This document shows, in pieces, positions 26,301 to 37,591 of a DNA stretch of 64,000 nt. The number at the start of each line of letters is the position of its first letter. Within the stretch, counting starts at the first letter, position 1. The stretch covers positions 8,520,682 through 8,584,681 of the forward strand of contig JAQFVV010012398.1 in NCBI GenBank assembly GCA_028023455.1, read 5' to 3'. The notes beneath the pieces are model-generated. The model had not been told where the DNA came from. It did not search any database and saw only the letters and a program-made list of their open reading frames with translations. Origin of the DNA: Epiperipatus broadwayi (Eukaryota > Onychophora > Udeonychophora > Euonychophora > Peripatidae). Made by a program: the position numbers and the translations under genes.

Positions 26301-27920
26301 CAACCTAGACTGGTACTAATACTTGATTAGGAACTTAGGCATACAAGAAGGAGTATAGCCTGTACTTGTCACAATGACTATACAAAGATGAATGAACCAT
26401 GCAATGAGCAGAGTTAATGAATTGAATAATAATACAACCATTGAAACACATATGAAGAGGTAGAAATACAATATACAGAAAGATAAATGATAAATTATTA
26501 AACCTTCCACCTACACTAATAACAAACATTATTAAACTTATTTTTATGTGATAAATAAATATCCCTAGATAACCACATATGATTGCTTTATAACTAGAAC
26601 CTATTCACAATAACTATTTTTAATCATCTTAAATTTGCAAATCTAATAATATAACATTTAAAGTACAGGGAAATTTAATTACCCCTAATATAGCCTGATA
26701 GCATGATCCATTACTTAATCATTGCTTGTACATGAATTGTGATTTAATTTACATATATATTCTACTGCATCAATAAGCAATGCAATATGAACATCTTGAT
26801 AACTTTATTAATATTATTTTTATATAATGAAATCTTGAATTATAAATATGACAGACTTAATATTAATTTTCATTACATATGATCATTTTAATAAAGTAGA
26901 ATTAACTTTAGCAGCATGTGAAGTAAAAGTTAAACAGAATTAATATATTGTTTTTATTACAAATATCTTTAATTATAAATTAATTTCTAGTGCATGGGTT
27001 GGGTTATATTTATAGAGTAGCATGAAAACAAAAATGATTTATATATTTAATTGAATGGCAATATGCTCACCATCCTTCACTAATTCTTTACATAATTCTA
27101 ATAAATTGAAAAATAATTTTACTTGATATGATGAGGGGGGAACTAAGAGTAAGAAAAGAAACCAAAAAATCAATTGAGATATGTATTATTATTTTAAAAT
27201 TTTACAGCTTTAAATTTAGCATCTTCTTAACTTGCTCCATCACTTGGGACTTTGAGAGCAGAGAAGCATAAAAACATTTAATGATTTAAATTTTAACTCC
27301 CCCCATCATTCAAGGTAACATAAATATAAATGCAAAATAGATTTCTAATTTTCTAAATAATTAAGATCAGTGGATTTAACATCAATGATAAATACTATAT
27401 ATAATTTACTAAGTTAACCCTTAAACCGCTAATTATATTTATTGGTTGTATGAGGTAAAAATCAAATCTTTTAATTGGCCAACTCACAAACTGAAGACAA
27501 AGCCTATTGTTAAAACATATTCGCCTATAATATTAAATTCAATTCAGATACGTTTATAAAAAGTATATTACTAATTTTTCAGGTTATGAAAGAGAGTGAA
27601 AGTTCTTTCAAAAATAAATTGCTATTTATTTATTATAAAATATATTCAATTTCGGCAAATATAAAGCAAATGTCTAAACAAAAAGTGCTGACGCAAATGC
27701 TTTTTTTCAATTTTACGTTATCGAAAAGTAAAGATTTCTTTTTGCTAAATCTTAAATATTTTTACTAAAATCTTCAATATTTTTCGAAAATAATTTTGTT
27801 TTTTTGGTATATTTTTTAAAAAAACTAGTTTAATTTCTCAAATTATATTTTTTTAATACTTAAATTGCATTCGAAATGAAAATCTCAGCGTTTTTCTTTA
27901 TTTTCTTTGATCAGGTGGTT
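26300..27920. other. AT-rich non-coding stretch
   Basis: No gene or element recognised on either strand. Confidence 0.4.
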
Positions 27921-28150
27921 TCTTTGTTCTTTCCAGCCAATCAGAATGTCTTTTTCGGCTGAGAGTCGGCTGACAGCGAATCACAGACAAGGTTCTTTCT
28001 TTGTTTAGTTTAAAATGCGGTTTTTTTGATTTTTTACTTGTAAAATAATTCAGAAGAGGGCACCATCTTACAGAACTTTTAAAAACCTAATCAATACCTG
28101 TCAAACGAATATTTTAGCATAAGAACTAGCAGAGTTAGAGTGACGTCAGA
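27910..28150. promoter_or_regulatory. Cluster of transcription-factor-like motifs
   Basis: This stretch is less AT-rich than its surroundings. It holds an E-box CAGGTG (27912), a consensus CCAAT box CCAATCAG (27937), a CTCF/YY1-like AGAAGAGGGCACCATCTT (28052) and a perfect CRE TGACGTCA (28141). It lies about 2.1 kb upstream of the first coding exon of the secreted-protein gene. There is no nearby TATA box or splice donor, so an enhancer-type element is more likely than a core promoter. Function is inferred from motifs only. Confidence 0.3.
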
Positions 28151-28551
28151 TGTCAATGAGATGACTCGTAAGAGGTGGTTGAAGAATTAAGACTAGCTGA
28201 AGAAAATATGTTAAAAAATTGAGTTACAGTTAAAACCTTTAAATAAAATTAAAGCATTTTACCAGCAAGATGACAATGACTTTCAGGATTTCTTCAGTGC
28301 AGATGGGTATATGGATTCATGGACTTCAAATTTGCATGGAGATGATAGGATATAGATGGATATTAATCATGTTGATGGAACTTTTCTGAACACCAAACTT
28401 TATTGATGACTGCAAAGAAGACAATGCCCATCTTCTCACTCATAATGGCATGTACTTTTAATATTTTCTTTTCTTCTTCATGAATAATGAAAAACTAATA
28501 AGCAGAATCTTAAGCAGGATAACTAATTAGAAACTTGCACCAAATAATATA

Positions 28552-28717
28552 AGTTCTTGTGCCAAATATACAATTCTCTAAATATGATCTTGTGCCAAAT
28601 ATTCAATTCTCTTTTTTTAATAAGATCTTGTGCCAAATGTACAATTCTTTTAATAGGATCTTGAACCAAATGTATGATTCTTTTTTAATAGGATCTTGTG
28701 CCAAATATATGATTTTT
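28552..28717 (+). repeat. Minisatellite, about five units of 35-42 bp
   Basis: Repeats of the form TCTTGTGCCAAATATACAAT followed by a T-rich tail and an AGGA or AAGA spacer. Units start near 28555, 28588, 28624, 28660 and 28693. One unit has GAACCAAATG in place of GTGCCAAATA. Confidence 0.85.
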
Positions 28718-28719
28718 CT

Positions 28720-30187
28720 CACACAATGCCTCCTTCCATGTTTATACACCTAATTTTATAACTCAGATCCACTTTCCTAATTCTTAATGGATTTAGTTCT
28801 GCTTTTGATTTTAATTGACATTCCATTAGTTTTCTATTTCCTCATGCTTTGGGTACAGCCAAATTGGTTTCCTTGCCATTGTTTTTTATTTTCATTTAAC
28901 ACTTTAAAATGTGTATAGACTCTGAAGGTGTTCAACTGTAACTATTACAGCCGATTGTATCTATAGATAGGGAATTATCTCCTCTAATAGCTTCCTGCCC
29001 TTCTCTCATTGTATGCAATATATTAACATTTCTTTCTTAATTGATTATGCTTTTAACAATATACTTTTTTTCTTAAAATAATATAGTGCGATTTAAAACA
29101 ATAGGCTTTTAACTTTAAAAATATAAAATTGTTCACACATGCGCGTGCATATTTCTAATGTGTGTGGATATTGAGAAAGGAGTTATATACAATGGGAAGT
29201 AGGCTATAATTCAAGCAAACATGAAGCAAGCATATATGCATGCAAATTTGCTTTGCTTCATTGTGTTGATAACAAATTTGTATATTGTCTAAAAGCTTTA
29301 ATAGAAAATATATTTTAATTTTTGTTTAAGAATTCTGATTTATAGGAATGATTTTAGTATAAAGAGATATTTTTATATAAATCTAAAAATGTTTAGGTAT
29401 ATATGATTTTAGAAATATTAATCATTTTGATAACAAAATGATTTTAAAACCTTTGAATATAAAGTGATTTTTATATTCTTTATCATGCAGTCTTTTAAAG
29501 TATAATCTTTCAGGATTTTTTTAAGTTATTTTAATTTAAATAAATTAAAACCAAAATATTGAAAATTATATTAAAGATTTAATAAAGATAGGATATAATG
29601 AAAATTTGTTATATAAACATTAAAATTGTTTTATAATAATGGCAAATTAAAGCATAATGAGTTTAATATTAATACGAAATGAATTTTGTTGTCTTATGTT
29701 CCTAAATAATATTCATAATTTAAAAAGTTGTCTTCAAATATTTTAATATAGGATATATTTCATTTCTATCTTTAAATAGATTGATAAATAATATTAAGGA
29801 TAAAACAAATCAAACTGATAAGCAACAAAATGTATATTCTATTGTATATGGGGGCTTAATTGTTCAGACATTTTACTATGATGACTTTATGGTAAATTTA
29901 TCAATACATTTTAGGCAGTATATTTTTCAATATAAAAACGTACTTCTAACTTTCAATTTAATTCTGTTTTCATTTATCATAAGAAAAATCTGGGTACGAG
30001 TGTTTCGCTCAGAATATTTGCATTGTATGTAATAAATCAAATGATAGAGAACACCCTGGTACATTACACTAATTCTAATAACATAGGTTTTATAGAATGC
30101 AACTGAACATACTCTAGAATTTTAATCATTAATTATTTTTTTTATTGTTTTACAGCTGATTACTCTTAATCACATGCTTACTTGTTA
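28720..30187. other. AT-rich non-coding stretch upstream of the secreted-protein gene
   Basis: An 83-codon open frame at 29781-30032 starts without ATG and has no recognisable domain. I see no other feature. Confidence 0.4.
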
Positions 30188-30258
30188 ATATATATATATA
30201 CTGTTTACACATTGATCACATTTATTTATATATATATAGCAAAAGATTTTTCTTCACC
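30188..30258 (+). promoter_or_regulatory. Candidate promoter or splice acceptor region before the first coding exon
   Basis: A TATATATATATA run at 30188-30200 could act as a TATA element with a start near 30218-30225. A second TATATATATA at 30228-30237 is too close to the ATG (30259) to serve well. That second run ends in AG at 30239 and could instead be a 3' splice site, followed by CAAAAGATTTTTCTTCACC as 5' untranslated sequence. The sequence alone does not decide between the two. Confidence 0.35.
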
Positions 30259-30286
30259 ATGCAGATTCTTAGAGTTTCCATTGCTG
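30259..30286 (+). CDS. Secreted cuticle-like protein, exon 1 (signal peptide start)
   Basis: The ATG at 30259 in the context TTCACCATGC opens MQILRVSIA plus the first base of the next codon. The exon ends at a consensus donor G/GTAAGT (intron from 30287), so the intron is phase 1. Very short first coding exons carrying only the start of a signal peptide are common in arthropod cuticle-protein genes. It joins in frame to the hydrophobic exon at 31073, which completes the signal peptide; this agreement of phase and function is the main support for the exon. Confidence 0.75.
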
Positions 30287-31072
30287 GTAAGTAAATTGTA
30301 CAAATTTTCTTCTGAGATCCAATAATTTTAATAGATAAATTTCTAAATAAAATTTTAAAAAATGTTACATTTTAAAAATATAAATAAAACTTTTTGATTT
30401 AAGTAAATTATTTTTAAAAAACTATATAAAAATATATTTATATAATAATATATGTTTATAATGATAATAATAATATATGATTTTTTTTCTACAATAATAT
30501 ATATAATCACAGAGTTTTAATTAAGAATTAATCTGAGGACATTAAATAAGTTGGGTATACCTCACTCAAAACTTTTTTAGATACGTTTTAGATATTTTAC
30601 TTAAGAATCAAAATTAATTTACATATGATAAAAGATGATTTACAATATATATTTTAATTAAGTTTTATTTCTATGCAACGGAGACAATGATTCAAAAATT
30701 ATTATATCCGTATTAAGGTAAAATTGAACATTCAGCAAAATGATTTTAATATTTTTGGAAGACCATCAAATCTAATCCATTCTTGATATTTGCATATTGT
30801 AATCATGTTACTGATTACTTCATAAAATATAGTTACCAATGATATTATTATAATATAAAAATTATCAAAAATGAAATAAGCATGGAAATAAATAAAAATA
30901 GACAATATTGGTAGAATTAAACAGTTTCCTATAGGGCTAAAACCTTAGTTTCTGCAAACAAATACAATAATTGATTATTAAATTTTGTCATATATATATA
31001 TGTGTGTGTACTGAGTATATACATATAATGCCTGATGTATAATTTTCAAATTGTTTTCATTTTGTATTTCAG

Positions 31073-31110
31073 TCCTTTTCTTCACTAGTTTAGTCTCTGC
31101 AAATATCCCT
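31073..31110 (+). CDS. Secreted cuticle-like protein, exon 2 (signal peptide)
   Basis: A pyrimidine-rich acceptor (TTTTGTATTTCAG, ending 31072) precedes 38 bases. With the last base of exon 1 these encode VLFFTSLVSANIP. The first 22 residues of the joined protein form a classic signal peptide: a basic residue at position 5, a hydrophobic core VLFF, and cleavage likely after SLVSA. The exon ends in CCT/GTAAGT (intron from 31111), phase 0, which fits the phase of the exon at 53058. Confidence 0.75.
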
Positions 31111-31404
31111 GTAAGTATCATATTTATTTTGTTTTTTAATAATAATAAAAATAAAACAGTTATTATTAAGTTTTTTAGATTGTTATAATTAAGTTTTATA
31201 GATAGTAAACTTCAAGTGAGTATATCTTACTAATTGAAGATAAGTAAAGAAAATATTCAGAACCTAAATAAATAAAGAATCAATATTGCTGAAGATATTC
31301 ATTCAAATTTGAAATTGTTTCTTACCAAAAGTAACAAATTTCTTAAGAGTAATATAACGTGATTTTCCTCATATGTTTACTCACATGCTTCCAATAGCAG
31401 TTAT

Positions 31405-31785
31405 CTTCAACTTATTCTAGAGCCATCTATTGTAAGCTTGAGTCATCAATTGGAATTAGCTGGTGTAGTGTTGTAAAATCTCCATCTGTAGACCTGTTTT
31501 GCTTTTAAATTTCATCAGTGAATTCTAGAATTCAAAGCTGTAACTAATGTACTTATGCATTTAATAGTCACTATTTACCCCTTTATGCTATTCAAACTAA
31601 AAAAAAACCTAAGAATTTTAAATCTAGAATATTAATTTGAATAATATAAATTAGTAAGTGACTATGTGCACAAATGCATTAATTCAAGCTTTGAATCCTA
31701 GAGATTACTGATGAAGGAAAAATCCAGAAACTGGTATCTATCGATTATTTAAGCTTATGATAGTTTGCTCACTTTGGGAATAAAG
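31405..31785. repeat. Diverged foldback element (MITE-like)
   Basis: The left part (about 31430-31575) and right part (about 31660-31780) are diverged reverse complements. CATCAGTGAATTCTAGAATT, then CAAAGCTG and ATGCATTTAATAGTCAC on the left match the complement of GTGACTATGTGCACAAATGC, then CAAGCTTTGAATCCTAGAG and TACTGATGAAGG on the right. The outer motif (TAAGCTTGAGTCATCAATTG; CTATCGATTATTTAAGCTTA) is shared with repeats at 17.7 and 21.6 kb. Confidence 0.6.
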
Positions 31786-31929
31786 TGAGCATATTTGCTC
31801 TTGGAAATATATACTTGATATCAAATGACTTTTGATTTTTAAATTATTCTCATCATTATTTTGATTTTTTAAACTAACCAATAAATTTACAATATTTGTT
31901 TTAATTTTTGCAAAAGTTATATTTATGAA

Positions 31930-32075
31930 AAGTAATATTCATTAAGGCTGTAGCCTCAAGCACATGCATATAAAAATGCGATAGTAGGGACCTCTACAGA
32001 TCTTAAACCACAAGCCCCTACTATCGCAATTTTATACGCATGTGCTTGAGGCTACAGCCTTAATGAATATTACTT
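31930..32075. repeat. Foldback MITE with about 60-bp terminal inverted repeats
   Basis: AAGTAATATTCATTAAGGCT and the following 40 bases to about 31990 are the near-perfect reverse complement of 32016-32075, which ends in GAATATTACTT. The loop of about 25 bases reads GACCTCTACAGATCTTAAAC. Only a few mismatches separate the arms. Part of a related copy lies at 54773-54833. There is no coding capacity. Confidence 0.85.
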
Positions 32076-32079
32076 ACGT

Positions 32080-34567
32080 AATCAATCTGCGTTTAAATAA
32101 ATTTACAATTACAATTTATGAAAAGGAAAAAGATGAATCCAAAAGTAACTTAAATAGCAGAAAAATATGAAATAAAAACTACAAAAAATTAGCTTCATAA
32201 AAAGTATAAAAAATATATGCATTAGTTATTTTTATGTAAGAAATAAAGAATTTTAAATTTAAAAAAACCCATGCATTCTTTAGAGAAAGCAGCAAAGAGA
32301 ATTCATATAAACGAAATAATTGCTAATATGATTTCTAAATATATTTGTAATAAAATTATAAGTAAAAGAATATTCAAATGGGAACTACCATTTTCCATGA
32401 AAAGTCTGTTAATACAAAGCATATATTTATCATTAATATAAAATTAATATATCTCCAGACAAAACTAATTTAATCATATAAAGTGGTGATTTTAGTAAAT
32501 CATAAGAATTAGGATCTATTTTAAAACTAAACCTATTACTAATAAAAAAATAAATTAAAAACATAGGTAACAAATAAAGCAAATGATATTCAGAAATTAA
32601 TGAACAGAAAGATATATACATAATTGTTATTAACATTTACAGACTCAATAACTATTTTGTATATAGTTTTTCTTTTATAATGGTGTTTACAAAAAGTTTA
32701 TTGATACACATACTAAAATTATTGTTCTCACTCTTAGTATTTCATAGATTATGTTTCACCACAATAAATCAGAATTGTGGTCATTTAAGATTGTGAAACC
32801 TTGTAGTCAATTAAAAATTTATTGGTATAATATGTGAGACTATTGAAAATTAGTAACAAATAGAAATACAATGGAAACCAATAAATCATAAAAGAGTATG
32901 TTATATTAATAAATAAGCTTATCAGAACATTCATTTATTCTGGGTAAGATTCACACTTTCTGCAACTTTTTTCAACTGATTTCAAATAGATATGTTTAGT
33001 TCAAATGATAAGTTGGGGAAAAAAATTACCATTTCCAATTCTTCTTTTCAGTACCTCAGTAAATTAAAATAAAACTAAATAAAGGAGTGGATGATATGTG
33101 CATATGCAGGTTATTGATCATATTTCTGTGATCATTTTGATCCAAGACATTTCATACATCTATTATAGATACAGTGAATTTGTCTATATTACACACAAAT
33201 AATGTATTTTAAACATTAAAGATTGGATAAAATGGAGCATGTTTATCTCCAATATAATTACAAAAATATTACTGCAACTGTGATTCAAAATAAAAAACTT
33301 TATGTCAGTAGAAGATAATACTAATATAAATGTTATTAGTATATAAGCGAATCTGCTGAAAGAGAAATAAATGAATTGTAAACAAATTTTTACTAAATAT
33401 GTGGTAGATCTTCTTACAGCACAATATTTTAAATGCAAATAAAAGTTGATTAAAATATTTTCATATATAATAATACGGTATAAAGAATAGTGTGTCTTAA
33501 AAATATTTATTATGTGAATAAACCTAGAATAAAATCAAGTAATGTTACAATTTTCAGTAATCCATAGTATATTTAAACAATTTAATATGTCCCTAAATTT
33601 TGATATTAATGTTATCATTAATGCTGTAGATACCTGAAGCCTGAAATCAAAGCTTAAACCAAAGTAGATTAAAACACTGCAGATAATATTGTTTTCATAT
33701 TATTTACAATGCACTGATTTTTGTAGAAAAGATAAGATTAAATCCAAATTTTAAATGATATTTGGTGGAAAAAGAAAAACAATACATAATTTAAAGTTTC
33801 TAATTTTTAATTATATAAGATGCTATAATTTGCAAATAGTTGTGGATTAAACCTATTAAATTTTTTGCTTACATAACTGGTGGCAAGTTCCATGTTAGAA
33901 TTAAAATTTTACTTAATAAATTTAATACAATCACATCTATGTCATGATTATTTATATTGTGATAGCATTTTTTTTGTGTGTACAAATTAGATTTTATAAT
34001 AAATTCAATTTTTTACAAGCAGATTTTTCTAATAGAATTTGTGAAGTCTTCTAAGTGGCATTGAATTTAAGTGATCTATCATTTTTTAGACTATAATATG
34101 CTACAATTAATATTATTTTATTATATTTTAGACATTCAAAAATAGAAATCTTAAACTGAACACAGATAATATCTTTTATTTATTGATAGTGTAAATCACA
34201 ATAGCATATTTAGCTCAATTCTAAAATTAATTGCAATTTCTGTCTTTTATATAATGTTTTTCATCCAGTTGGTCTATAATATTAAGATCCACTTCCCAAT
34301 TGCTGTGACTTTGGAGTTCACAAAGTTTTCTGAAACATTCTCTAATTTTTCCATTCCTTCTCAACAACTCTCTTTTAGACTTTTTCTTTCTCTCTTTTCC
34401 AGAGTGTTTAGATTAATATTTATTCAGATAGTATTTACTAACACATCTTTTAAATATGGTCAAATTTTTCTGATTGTCTTGTTTTGATAATTAAGTGTAG
34501 TATGTGAAATAATCATTATTTCTCAAATTCTATGATTACCCACCCAAGAATATAAATTTTATATAAT

Positions 34568-34570
<3 letters not shown>
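32080..34570. other. AT-rich intronic stretch
   Basis: No element or exon recognised. The open frames are short and composed of Phe, Ile, Leu and Ser, as expected by chance. Confidence 0.4.

Positions 34571-34572
<2 letters not shown>

Positions 34573-34605
<33 letters not shown>
34573..34605. repeat. (AT)n microsatellite
   Basis: An uninterrupted AT run. Confidence 0.95.
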
Positions 34606-34608
<3 letters not shown>

Positions 34609-34847
34609 AATGGGATGATGATGCTCAAAACTTATCACAAGTTTGTCTCAATGTAGCCCTTTAAATCATAATTTTAAAAAAACTGCAGAAATATTTTAAA
34701 ATAAACAAACAAATTCATATTTAAAACATATGTTTGTAAATATAATATATACACATATATGGTATGTAAAATTCATGTATAATAAAATATGCATTTAAAT
34801 TTTGTTCTATGTGTACAACTAATATATTCTCTTTCTTTATATTATAG

Positions 34848-35760
34848 TAATAACTGAAACACAGGCTTATTATATACCTGTTCTATATATGTAATATATA
34901 GCATATATGAGCACAGACTTTCACATGACCCACCACTCTTCACTCTATCTAATAACATTGATACACTCAATCACATATATGCTGAAAAAATAAATAATCC
35001 CCAATAAACGTATTTCATGCTAAACCAGCAATCATCAGTTGGTCCAGATTATCATCTCCCACACATATATACCATAAGTGCTCAGATATATATTAAGATA
35101 GACAATCTTCATACTTTAATGGACAGGCTCCAATCTACTACACACTCCAACTCTTCAACCATCCATCTAATTGAAAATCTGATGATGAGATGCTCGAAGG
35201 CCACCCTGAGGCTGAGATTCTTGTCACATCCGTGTTGACCTAAGGTCAATCTGAATCCCAAATTTACCCTATATATACCCTATATATGACATATATAGAC
35301 ACAGGTATATAATAAGCCTGTGTTTCAGTTATTACATTGTAGAGATGTCTGCCCATCCTGGCATATGTATTAAATGGATTATGTCCTGTACATGTGGGGT
35401 TCAGATTGACCTTAGGTCAACATGGGTGTGACAAGAATCTCAGCCTCAGGGTGGCCTTTGAGCATTCCATCATCAGATTTTCAATTGGATGGATGGTTGA
35501 ACAGTTGGAGTGTGTAGTAGATTGGAGCCTGTCCATTAAAGTATGAAGATTGTCTATCTTAATATATATCTGAGTACTTATGGTATATATGTGTGGGAGA
35601 TGATAATCTGGACCAACTGATGATTGCTGGTTTAGCATGAAATACATATATTGGGGATTATTTATCTTTTCAGCATATATGTGTTTGAATGTATCAATAT
35701 CAATGTTATTAAATAGAATGGAGAGTGGTGGGTCATGTGAAAGTTTGTGCTCATATATTC
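34848..35760. mobile_element. Large foldback element with nested inverted repeats
   Basis: The left arm 34902-35255 and right arm 35400-35757 are about 350-bp inverted repeats of high identity. Both translate to the same spurious 70-residue frame on opposite strands. Their inner ends carry the near-palindrome GTTGACCTAAGGTCAA. A second inverted pair interlocks with them: 34848-34880 is the exact 33-base reverse complement of 35302-35334, the latter lying in the spacer. A one-arm relative sits at 15643-15790. No transposase is present, so this is a non-autonomous foldback-type element or a rearranged tandem copy. Confidence 0.75.
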
Positions 35761-37500
35761 TATATATTCTATATCATAGAGAAATTCAGTATATTTTATT
35801 TTGTTTAATCTGTCTATTTTAGACAGATTATTTTAGACATTTTGTTAAAAAGTGAAAATTAAGTTTTGCTTTTTATTATCTTGTAAAACTCTAATTAGTT
35901 ATCAAAGAATTTTCTTTTTTTACTGGTTCAGATAATATTTTCTTTTATAAAAGAAGAAAGAATTTTGTTGTTTTTCTTTTATCAAAGCTATAAATTTGAG
36001 AAAATAGATATACATATTTTTTTGTATGAGTTTTGATTAGGAATTTATTTGATTAAGTAATTAAAAGATTTGTTTGGTGTTTAAATTTTAAAAAAATAGT
36101 GATAAGAAAAAAACAGGCTGACATCAAAGTTTCTTTTCAAGTAGATCAATATAAAAGGGAATTGAAAAACTAAAGCAATTAATTTTTTGAGATTGATTCT
36201 CAAACAGTCGTAGAGAATTATTAGATGTTTGTTCAGAGATTCTACTAGTGGACATTTGTTCAGTGATTATAGTAACAGAGATTGTAGAAGAAGCAGATTT
36301 GTTTTAAGATGGTACTAACAGAAAATTAAATTGGTCAGTGGCACATTTGAAAAGATAGTTTAGGCAGGAAGTTAAACTTTGAACTGCTGGTAAAAAATCT
36401 GCACTTATATCAGTACAGAGTGCTATCAGCATTGATACTACATGTAGTATGATTTTGTGCCTGGCGCAAATGTTATGCCCTCAAATGATTAAAAAAGGCA
36501 ATATCCGTGTAGAGAAACTCAGTTGTACATCAATTTCTTTTTCCCTCATCAGCATGTAAGCCTGTACCTCATTGTTCTATATTCAAGTGCCTGTCTAATG
36601 GAAAAAATGATCCTGTAAAAAAGATTAATACATCTAAATTCTTGGGTATCCCTATTTTATAGTTTTACTCTTGAGGAATATGCTGAAAGCCTAGCACAAA
36701 TGCATCTATTATTTTAAAACAAAAGAAGAAAGAATTATACCAATTATGTAAAACATGTTTTTGTATTAAAACTATTAAACAGAACTTAGCTCCAGATATT
36801 ACTCTATTTTATTAAATTAAAATATATTGGAAAAAAGAAAACCACATCCCCCAGAGAAAGGTATTTTTTCCCATTTTTATTAGATTTTGAACCTATCTAA
36901 TATATAGAATTGTTTTTTTTTTTGTATGAATATAATCTATAAATTAGTAAATACATATCCATCTTCATCTATGTGTGTGGAATAATATAATATTCTAAAT
37001 CTACTCAAATTTATATTATTTTTATTTTATTCTATTGTAAATAAAATTGATAAGTAATCACACATACCTATGAGTATGTGTGCTGATTACTTCATATGTT
37101 TTTACAACAATATTTTTTCAATCTGTTGAAAAGTTAATATCTTTATAATTATGAGTCATTAATTTGATTTTTTATATATTTGAATCTTCTGAACTAATTC
37201 ATACTCAGCTTAGAAACTGATGATTTTGTACTATTAATTGAATGTCTCCGTTGTTTGAAAATTTTACACCTTCAAAGTTTTTAACTCAAAAGTAACATCA
37301 AGAGACTTTTTAATACATTTAAAAAATTAATAAAATCTTTTCATTTTAAACATTCCATAGAAATTTGTAAAGCATTGGTTGGAAAAATTTCACTTATGAA
37401 AACATGAGCTCTAAAAATGCTCACTGGTGTTGCATTTTTCTAACATTGCCACACCCAAACCAGTATGCATATTTTACCGTTGACATAAATATCCATAAAA
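35760..37500. other. Intronic stretch, mostly AT-rich
   Basis: The part from about 36180 to 36690 is less AT-rich and has short coding-like runs (for example a frame reading LCPQMIKKGNIRVEKL near 36480), but I could not assign it. A 16-bp hairpin lies at 37052-37092. Sequence just before 37588 may be the 5' side of the RTE element split by the LTR retrotransposon. Confidence 0.35.
37052..37092. repeat. Short hairpin
   Basis: AAGTAATCACACATAC pairs with GTATGTGTGCTGATTACTT across a 6-base loop, with one small bulge. Confidence 0.6.
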
Positions 37501-37591
37501 TATTTAATCATATCAGTAAGTGATTTATATATGTCATTTTAATTTTTTAATAATTAATAAAAGTAGAATTTAGGAATATATATATATATAT

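Noticed and set aside
26316-26529. Two overlapping minus-strand frames of 64 codons
   Set aside because: Hydrophobic low-complexity frames with no support from motifs or splice sites.
35017-35647. Two frames of 73 and 76 codons encoding the same peptide on opposite strands
   Set aside because: They are the two arms of an inverted repeat; the frame itself shows no protein family.
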